From NCBI GenBank assembly GCA_025457845.1, contig JALOTO010000116.1, forward strand, positions 1 to 5,004: 5,004 bases of DNA. Direction: 5' to 3'. A program made the position numbers and the translations under genes. Positions 1-4,181 of the stretch are shown in pieces. The notes below the pieces were generated by a model that ran no database searches, was not told the DNA's origin, and saw only the letters and a list, made by a program, of their open reading frames with translations. Position 1 is the first letter of the stretch, and each line of letters begins with the position of its first letter. The stretch comes from Thermoplasmata archaeon (GTDB lineage Archaea; Thermoplasmatota; Thermoplasmata; UBA10834).

Positions 1-363
1 CTCAGGGACAAGGACTTCCTGAGGAGGGCGGAGGCACAGCTCGAGGAACTTGTATGGACGGCCGAGGTCGTCTCACTGGAGGGGCCAGGGAGCTCGAGGA
101 CGGTCGTCCTGGACTTTTCGAGCGACGGAGGCATCAGGTTCGACCGGCTGACGGTCGGAGACCATCGTGACGGTCCGAACCAGACGGCGGTCAGGCTCGT
201 CCTCTCCACCGGCTCATCGATTGTGAGGATCACGGACATGCCGCCGGTGCCGATGAGTGGTCCGGACGGCGGTGCGGTCGTGGTCCAATCGACGACAGCG
301 ACCATGACGGTCAGGTGCGCCATCGAGGACGGCGTGCAGCGCGTGCTCGTGGAGGTGGCGTGA
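1..363 (+). CDS. C-terminal part of a hypothetical, possibly pilin-like exported protein
   Basis: The frame is open from the first base of the window and stops at TGA 361-363, giving 120 residues of a protein whose N-terminus lies outside. I do not recognise the family. The visible part begins with a charged, probably helical stretch (LRDKDFLRRAEAQLEELVW, about residues 1-19). It continues as alternating hydrophobic and polar segments rich in Val, Thr, Ser and Gly (for example TVVLDF, VRLVLSTG, MTVRC) that look like beta strands, ending in VLVEVA. A helix followed by a beta-rich C-terminal domain is typical of archaeal type IV pilin-like proteins, but the diagnostic N-terminal signal is not in view, so this is inference. 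Its stop overlaps the start of the next gene by one base (TGATG), which suggests co-transcription and translational coupling. There is one cysteine near residue 107. Certainty is good that it is a gene and poor on function. Confidence 0.65.
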   Translation, partial: LRDKDFLRRAEAQLEELVWTAEVVSLEGPGSSRTVVLDFSSDGGIRFDRLTVGDHRDGPNQTAVRLVLSTGSSIVRITDMPPVPMSGPDGGAVVVQSTTATMTVRCAIEDGVQRVLVEVA

Positions 364-830
364 TGGACTTCATCGTGTCGAAAGTGGCGCTCTCCGTGCT
401 CGCGCTGATGACCGCCGGGACACTGTACGGCCTGTACGACGGGGACATGCTGACTGACGTCGAGGGGGACCTCGAACGCATCCTCCAGCGGTTCGCCGAC
501 GAGACAGCCCGGCCGTCCGCGGAGAGGGTCGAGTCGAGAGCCGTGTGGGAGGTCCCCGGGCTCCCCGACGGGGATGTGGTATGGCTCGTTGTCGGAGGGC
601 CGACCGTGGAGGCGCATTCCGGGAGTTCGGGGGCGGCGCTCCTGCTCTCCACCGACATGCATACCTGGTCTCCGACGGACGACCCGTTGAACGGGACGGC
701 CCTGGAGTCCCTGGACAGCTGCAGCGCGAGGCTCAGGGCCTGCACGGGCCAGCACGTGACGGTCGAGTCAGAGGTAGTGATGGTCGACAACATGCAGGAG
801 CTCATGCTCTTCGTCGAGGTCGGACTCTAG
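363..830 (+). CDS. Hypothetical 155-residue membrane-anchored protein, possibly pilin-like
   Basis: The ATG at 363 overlaps the upstream TGA stop (TGATG), which is why I choose it over the in-frame ATG at 315 that would lie inside the previous gene. Residues about 3-23 (FIVSKVALSVLALMTAGTLYG) form one hydrophobic helix preceded by only two residues. A charged helical region follows (about 32-60) and then a beta-prone, Thr/Ser/Gly-rich domain. Two cysteines at 120 and 127 in SCSARLRAC could form a disulfide if the domain is outside the cell. A single short N-terminal helix followed by an exported beta domain, in tandem with a similar small gene, recalls the accessory pilin-like proteins of archaeal type IV pilus loci. 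There is no clear class III signal cleavage motif, so the assignment is weak. The stop TAG at 828-830 overlaps the stop of the converging gene. Confidence 0.6.
   Translation: MDFIVSKVALSVLALMTAGTLYGLYDGDMLTDVEGDLERILQRFADETARPSAERVESRAVWEVPGLPDGDVVWLVVGGPTVEAHSGSSGAALLLSTDMHTWSPTDDPLNGTALESLDSCSARLRACTGQHVTVESEVVMVDNMQELMLFVEVGL
827..830. other. Shared CTAG palindrome: overlapping stop codons of convergent genes
   Basis: TAG at 828-830 ends the + strand membrane-anchored protein, and CTA at 827-829 is the TAG stop of the - strand desulfurase. The two genes therefore overlap tail to tail by four bases with no intergenic space. Any transcription terminator for either gene must lie inside the other gene's coding sequence. 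Confidence 0.85.
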
Positions 831-2053
831 CGCGGACGCGGCCCGAACTCCGACGCGAGGCGGGCCACCGACTCCGCGAGCGCATCGACGTCCGCCCTAG
901 TGTTGTAGATGTACGCGGACGCACGCACGCACCCGTCTATGCCGCGAGCGTGGAAGAACGGGTGACAGCAGTGCATGCCCGAGCGCAGCATTATGTTCCT
1001 GGAATTGTCGAGTATCATGGCGACGTCGTGGGCCGACAGGCCGGCCACGTTGAAGCTGAATATGCCTCCTCTCGAGGCAGGGGCCGCGGGCCCGACCAGG
1101 CTGACGCCCTCCACGCCGGCCATGGCATCTGTCACGCGCCGGTTGAGCATGGTCTCGTGGGAGGCCACTTCGTCCATCCCGATGGCGGAGAGGTAGTCGA
1201 CCGCGGCACCGGTGCCGATGATCCCCGCGTAGTCCTGGAGGCCCGTCTCGAACCTCTCCGGCGCCGGCAGGAGGGTGTAGTCCGTGTAGGTCGTATCCGT
1301 GACGCCATGCCCGCCGTACATGAGCGGCTCGAGCCCGCCCTGCAGGTCGGACCTGACGTAGAGCATCCCGACTCCCGAAGGTCCGAGCATCTTGTGGGCG
1401 GACGCGGCCAGATAGTCGACATCCATCGAGATCAGGTCGATCCTCCTGCTCGGGGCGGTCTGGGCCGCGTCGTACAGGACCTTGGCACCCTTCGAGTGGG
1501 CGATCCTCACGACATCCTTCGCGGGGAGGGTGTACCCCGTCACGTTCGAGGTCAGGGACAGCGCGACGAGCTTGACCTTGTCGGTCATCATCGCCTCGAA
1601 GGCCGCTAGGTCGAAGACCCCGTCAACGCCGGACGGCACCGTCCTGTGCCTGACCCCGAGCCGCTTGACCGCGGCCAGGACGGGCACATGCACGGAGTTG
1701 TGCTCGTAGTCCGTCGTGACGACCTCGTCCCCCTTCCTGAGGCCGCATCCATGGATCACCGTGTTGAGGCCCTCGGTCGTGTTCTTGGTGAAGGCAATCT
1801 CCGACGGGTCCCCGGCGTTCAGGAACCTGGCGACCTTCGCGCGGACGTCGTCGCACCTGAGGGAGACCTCGGTCGCGAGCTTGTGGACGCTCCTGCCCCC
1901 GCAGGACGGGAACCGCTCGTAGTACTCGACGACCGCGTCTATGACCTGGCGCGGTCTAAGGGTCTGGCACGCGCTGTCGAGGTATATCGGCAGCTTGCCC
2001 CCCACCGGGGTGTGAAGGACCGGGAAGTCCTCCCTGACCTTGCTGGCGTCCAT
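827..2053 (-). CDS. SufS-family cysteine desulfurase (class V aminotransferase fold, PLP enzyme)
   Basis: A 408-residue cytosolic PLP enzyme, about the usual length for SufS/CsdA, predicted to release sulfur from L-cysteine as an enzyme persulfide plus alanine. Visible landmarks: YLDSAC (24-29), the PLP phosphate motif NTTEG (91-95), ring-stacking His118 in YEHNSV, the DAAQ motif with Asp195 and Gln198, Schiff-base Lys221 in SAHKMLGPSGVG (218-229), RFETGLQDY (267-275) and the catalytic cysteine loop RSGMHCCHP (357-365). Cys362 aligns with Cys364 of E. coli SufS (RTGHHCAMP); Cys363 is an extra neighbour. RASAYIYNT (377-385) matches RASLAMYNT. Odd points are Cys29 and the SCGGRSVH loop (50-57), where SufS has AAVHRGIH. 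The frame opens at GTG 2065, but I prefer ATG 2053 because GGAGG lies 5 bases upstream of it and overlaps the GTG. No sufBCD is in view. The acceptor is unknown, so I give no gene symbol. Family assignment is firm; selenocysteine lyase activity is possible. Confidence 0.93.
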   Translation of the reverse strand: MDASKVREDFPVLHTPVGGKLPIYLDSACQTLRPRQVIDAVVEYYERFPSCGGRSVHKLATEVSLRCDDVRAKVARFLNAGDPSEIAFTKNTTEGLNTVIHGCGLRKGDEVVTTDYEHNSVHVPVLAAVKRLGVRHRTVPSGVDGVFDLAAFEAMMTDKVKLVALSLTSNVTGYTLPAKDVVRIAHSKGAKVLYDAAQTAPSRRIDLISMDVDYLAASAHKMLGPSGVGMLYVRSDLQGGLEPLMYGGHGVTDTTYTDYTLLPAPERFETGLQDYAGIIGTGAAVDYLSAIGMDEVASHETMLNRRVTDAMAGVEGVSLVGPAAPASRGGIFSFNVAGLSAHDVAMILDNSRNIMLRSGMHCCHPFFHARGIDGCVRASAYIYNTRADVDALAESVARLASEFGPRPR

Positions 2054-2056
2054 GGG

Positions 2057-2063
2057 CTCCTCC
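2057..2063 (-). promoter_or_regulatory. Ribosome binding site of the SufS-like gene (decides the start)
   Basis: Read on the minus strand, GGAGGAG runs from 2063 down to 2057, with the GGAGG core ending 5 bases before ATG 2053. Because the motif overlaps the alternative GTG codon at 2065-2063, it supports ATG 2053 as the real start and makes the four-residue longer form unlikely. Confidence 0.7.
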
Positions 2064-2082
2064 ACGCATCATGCTCCGTGGA

Positions 2083-2090
2083 CTTATGCT
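2083..2090 (-). promoter_or_regulatory. Possible TATA box for the SufS-like gene
   Basis: On the minus strand AGCATAAG sits in a locally AT-rich patch (GAAAAGCATAAGT) about 33 bases upstream of ATG 2053. An archaeal start about 25 bases downstream would give a very short leader just covering the ribosome binding site. A second candidate is CTTAAAAG (minus strand, 2137-2130), which would give a leader of about 55 bases. The sequence alone does not decide between them. Confidence 0.35.
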
Positions 2091-2128
2091 TTTCATGACC
2101 TGACCGACGGAGTGGGCGGGTCGGCAGG

Positions 2129-2137
2129 CTTTTAAGG
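2129..2137 (+). promoter_or_regulatory. TATA-like promoter element of the iscS-iscU operon
   Basis: CTTTTAAGG lies in an otherwise GC-rich gap, centred about 33 bases before ATG 2166. Transcription starting about 25 bases downstream would begin near 2158 and leave a leader of only a few bases, consistent with the lack of a clear ribosome binding site before ATG 2166. It also argues against the in-frame ATG at 2139, which would lie upstream of the predicted transcription start. Confidence 0.5.
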
Positions 2138-2165
2138 CATGAGTCAATCTTCACCCGAGATTCCC

Positions 2166-3380
2166 ATGTCTGCCAGTGGTGCGAGGAGGGTCTACTTCGA
2201 CCACAGCGCGACCACACGCGTGCTCCCTGAGGTTGCGGAGGCCATGGCCCCGTTCTTCACGGACAGGTTCGGCAACGCGTCGAGCCTCCACGCCATGGGC
2301 CGCGATGCGAGGGGGGCCGTCGAGCAGGCCAGGAAGAGCGTGGCCGCGATCATCAACGCCGAGCCGAGGGAGATAGTCTTCACCTCGGGCGGCACCGAGG
2401 CGGACAACACCGCGGTCAAGGGGGTGGCCATGTTCAAGGGCCGGACGAAGGGCCACATCGTCACCTCCAAGATAGAGCACCACGCCATACTCGAGCCGTG
2501 CAACTTCCTGAAACAGTTCGGGTTCGAGGTCACCGAGGTGCCGGTCACGTCGGAAGGGTTCGTCGACCCGGCCGAGGTCGAGCGGGCCATCAGGCAGGAC
2601 ACGGTCCTGATAAGCGTCATGATGGCCAACAACGAGATCGGGACCATACAGCCCTGCAGGGAGATCGGCAGGATCGCCCGGGCGAAGGGGATACCGTTCC
2701 ACACCGACGCCGTCCAGGCGATCGGCAAGATGCCCGTCGACGTCAAGGCGGACAACATAGACCTCCTGACGATCTCCGGGCACAAGTTCCACGGCCCCAA
2801 GGGGGTCGGGGCCCTGTACATAAGGAAGGGCACGGCGATAGAACCCCTGCTCCACGGCGGCGGCCACGAGAGGGGCATGCGGTCCTCGACGGAGAACGTC
2901 CCTGGCATCGTCGGCCTGGGGAAGGCGGCAGAGGTCGCCAAGAGGGATTTCGACAAGGTCACCTCCCACGTCCAGAGGCTGAGGGACAGGCTCATCAAGG
3001 AGGTCCCTGCGCTGGTCCCCGAGTGCCACCTGAACGGGCATGCGACCAGGAGACTCGTGAACAACGCCAACTTCAGGTTCGACTACATAGAGGGCGAGGC
3101 GCTGCTGCTCCAGCTCGACCTCCTCGGGATAGAGGCGTCGACCGGGTCGGCATGCTCGGCCAGTTCCCTCGAGCCATCCCATGTGATGCTCGCCCTGGGG
3201 CTGTCGCACGAGGAGTCGCACGGGACCCTCAGGCTGACCCTGGGACGGGAAAACACTGAAGAGGACGTAGACTATTTCCTGACCCATATACCAGGCGTGG
3301 TCTCGAAGCTGAGGGAGATATCGCCCTTCAGCAAGGACTCGCCCATGAGCTCGTGCGGAGGAGGGAGCTGCAATGTATAG
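2166..3380 (+). CDS. iscS: IscS/NifS-type cysteine desulfurase
   Basis: A 404-residue PLP enzyme that takes sulfur from L-cysteine and, by its operon position, supplies it to the IscU scaffold encoded next. Landmarks from ATG 2166: YFDHSATT (10-17), SGGTEADN (74-81), EHHA with ring-stacking His105, NNEIG (155-159), TDAVQ with Asp181 and Gln184, SGHKFHGPKGVG with Schiff-base Lys207, the region around TEN (242-244), and the catalytic loop STGSACSASSLEPSHV (325-340) with Cys330, equivalent to Cys328 of E. coli IscS (SSGSACTSASLEPSYV). The core ends near PGVVSKLREI, as in IscS. The tail then ends in SSCGGGSCNV, with Cys397 and Cys402 as a possible extra thiol or metal site. ATG 2166 is preferred over ATG 2139 from the TATA position and the usual family N-terminus. 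The final 8 bases overlap iscU, so the two are coupled. NifS is an equally valid family name. Confidence 0.95.
   Translation: MSASGARRVYFDHSATTRVLPEVAEAMAPFFTDRFGNASSLHAMGRDARGAVEQARKSVAAIINAEPREIVFTSGGTEADNTAVKGVAMFKGRTKGHIVTSKIEHHAILEPCNFLKQFGFEVTEVPVTSEGFVDPAEVERAIRQDTVLISVMMANNEIGTIQPCREIGRIARAKGIPFHTDAVQAIGKMPVDVKADNIDLLTISGHKFHGPKGVGALYIRKGTAIEPLLHGGGHERGMRSSTENVPGIVGLGKAAEVAKRDFDKVTSHVQRLRDRLIKEVPALVPECHLNGHATRRLVNNANFRFDYIEGEALLLQLDLLGIEASTGSACSASSLEPSHVMLALGLSHEESHGTLRLTLGRENTEEDVDYFLTHIPGVVSKLREISPFSKDSPMSSCGGGSCNV
3357..3366 (+). promoter_or_regulatory. Ribosome binding site of iscU inside the end of iscS
   Basis: GGAGGAGGGA lies 6 bases upstream of the iscU ATG at 3373. The same bases are the glycine codons GGA GGA GGG plus the first base of the serine codon in the CGGGSC tail of IscS. 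The translation signal for the scaffold gene and the desulfurase tail therefore occupy the same sequence. Confidence 0.8.
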
Positions 3381-3750
3381 CGACAAGGTCATGGACCACT
3401 TCGCGAACCCGAGGAACGTAGGCGAGATCAAGGACGCGGACGGAGTGGGCAAGGTGGGCAACCCCCAGTGCGGGGACGTCATGTGGCTCTACATCAAGGT
3501 CAAGGACGACATCATCACGGACATCAAGTTCAAGACCTTCGGGTGCGGAGCGGCCATCGCGACGAGCTCCATGATCACCGAGCTGGCCAAGGGGAAGACC
3601 CTCGAGGAGGCCAAGAAAATCTCCAGGCAGGACGTCGCCGACTCCCTGGACGGCCTCCCGCCGGTGAAGATGCACTGCTCGAACCTCGCTTCCGACGCGC
3701 TCAGGGAAGCCATCAAGGACTACGAGGCGAAGACGGCCGCCAAGAGATAG
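3373..3750 (+). CDS. iscU: Iron-sulfur cluster scaffold protein IscU
   Basis: A 125-residue cytosolic scaffold on which [2Fe-2S] clusters are assembled from IscS-derived sulfur and iron, then passed to apoproteins. The full-length IscU/NifU N-terminal fold is recognisable: YSDKVMDHFANPRNVG (2-17), NPQCGDVM with ligand Cys33 and the conserved Asp35, FKTFGCGAAIA with Cys58, and LPPVKMHCSNLA with His101 and Cys102. All three cluster cysteines, the Asp and the His are present. LPPVK (95-99) is the motif that the Hsp70 chaperone HscA recognises in bacterial IscU. No hscA or hscB is visible here, so whether the motif is used is unknown. The protein resembles bacterial IscU closely, which fits the known spread of ISC genes into archaea by transfer, but its codon use is native-looking: only about 8 of 125 codons end in A or T. 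It overlaps iscS by 8 bases and has a strong ribosome binding site. Confidence 0.96.
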   Translation: MYSDKVMDHFANPRNVGEIKDADGVGKVGNPQCGDVMWLYIKVKDDIITDIKFKTFGCGAAIATSSMITELAKGKTLEEAKKISRQDVADSLDGLPPVKMHCSNLASDALREAIKDYEAKTAAKR

Positions 3751-3779
3751 GTCCCGCGTGGCATGGGGGCAGCCGCGAG

Positions 3780-3788
3780 TTTATATAG
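3780..3788 (+). promoter_or_regulatory. TATA box upstream of the small membrane protein gene
   Basis: TTTATATAG is the best archaeal TATA match in the window and lies 30 bases after the iscU stop. It predicts transcription from about 3808-3812. A second AT-rich stretch, AATATAAAC at 3798-3806, could act instead with a start near 3827. Either would leave a leader of 75-95 bases before ATG 3903, which is long for this window, where other leaders look very short. Confidence 0.6.
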
Positions 3789-3791
3789 CGC

Positions 3792-3816
3792 GACCACAAT
3801 ATAAACCCTGGTGGTC
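3792..3816. repeat. Inverted repeat GACCAC / GTGGTC around the predicted transcription start
   Basis: GACCAC at 3792-3797 and GTGGTC at 3811-3816 are perfect 6-base inverted copies with a 13-base AT-rich spacer. The repeat lies directly downstream of the TATA box at 3780-3788 and spans the predicted start of transcription. It could be a repressor site or a weak hairpin. Six-base arms are short enough to arise by chance. Confidence 0.35.
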
Positions 3817-3902
3817 CGACGGCGGAGCTAGGGTTCCCATATCTGGCACTGTTCATCGCGGCCTCCGTTCTTCTGGCAATCTACCTCGCGATCGAGGGGG
3901 AG

Positions 3903-4118
3903 ATGTCCAAGAGGAGGAGGTTGACTGGATACGCATCGATTGTGGCCTCATTCCCACTAATAATCATGGCAGTAGCCATGTCGATCATCGCCTTGCAGGA
4001 CGACAATTCCGATTCGAACCGCCTCGTCTTCGCCTTTCTCATATGGGCATGTGTGGCGGGGCTTTGGATAGTTGGAGTCCGACTCATCGCAGCCGACAGG
4101 CAGGGCCACCATCCCTGA
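3903..4118 (+). CDS. Small hypothetical membrane protein, possibly longer at the N-terminus
   Basis: From ATG 3903 the product is 71 residues: a basic start (MSKRRR), a hydrophobic helix at about 10-31 (YASIVASFPLIIMAVAMSII and on), an acidic loop QDDNSDSN (about 32-39), a second helix at about 41-64 (LVFAFLIWACVAGLWIVGVR and on) and a basic/His tail. By charge, the MSKRRR and C-terminal ends should face the cytoplasm. I do not recognise the family. GAGG at 3894-3897 is a plausible ribosome binding site. However, the same frame is open from 3789 and encodes a further 20-residue hydrophobic stretch at 3834-3893 just before MSKRRR, with no ATG, GTG or TTG to start it. The gene may thus encode three helices with an unusual start or a frameshift. 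About 23 of 70 codons end in A or T, far more than in iscU. A separate promoter suggests independent expression. Confidence 0.6.
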   Translation: MSKRRRLTGYASIVASFPLIIMAVAMSIIALQDDNSDSNRLVFAFLIWACVAGLWIVGVRLIAADRQGHHP

Positions 4119-4143
4119 GGTTCTCGCTGACGACTCCACAAAA

Positions 4144-4150
4144 GTTATAG
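4144..4150 (+). promoter_or_regulatory. TATA-like promoter element of pyrD
   Basis: GTTATAG within the AT-rich stretch AAAAGTTATAGTAA (4140-4153) is centred about 35 bases before ATG 4182. A start about 25 bases downstream falls near 4171, leaving a leader of about 10 bases that just includes the ribosome binding site. This supports pyrD as its own transcription unit. Confidence 0.5.
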
Positions 4151-4172
4151 TAACCATCCCGTCTATGACATC

Positions 4173-4177
4173 AGGAG
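4173..4177 (+). promoter_or_regulatory. Ribosome binding site of pyrD
   Basis: AGGAG ends 4 bases before ATG 4182. It supports this start. The nearby ATG at 4165 is in a different frame. Confidence 0.65.
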
Positions 4178-4181
4178 CCCG

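Noticed and set aside
545..1609. Long open + strand frame of 354 codons opposite the SufS-like gene
   Set aside because: It is very rich in Arg, Gly and His with no hydrophobic core pattern, and lies antisense to a clearly conserved enzyme. It is a GC-rich shadow frame.
2054..2065. GTG 2065 as start of the SufS-like enzyme
   Set aside because: The GTG overlaps the GGAGG ribosome binding site that is properly spaced for ATG 2053.
2139..2165. Earlier in-frame ATG for IscS at 2139
   Set aside because: It is only two bases after the TATA-like box and upstream of the expected transcription start, and it adds nine residues not typical of the family N-terminus.
2151..3482. Long open - strand frame of 443 codons opposite iscS
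   Set aside because: It is antisense to conserved iscS and iscU codons, has no recognisable motifs, and its composition is that expected of a shadow in GC-rich DNA.
3378..3750. TAG codons as pyrrolysine sites with readthrough
   Set aside because: IscS and IscU end at the family's normal length at these TAG codons, and readthrough would add non-conserved residues.
3751..3779. Possible terminator hairpin after iscU
   Set aside because: The sequence is GC-rich with scattered CGCG repeats, but no convincing stem and no T-run follows, so no terminator is called.
3758..4150. 130-codon + strand frame starting at ATG 3758 over the small membrane gene
   Set aside because: Its start lies upstream of the TATA box at 3780, its composition is not protein-like, and the alternative frame has two or three clear membrane helices.
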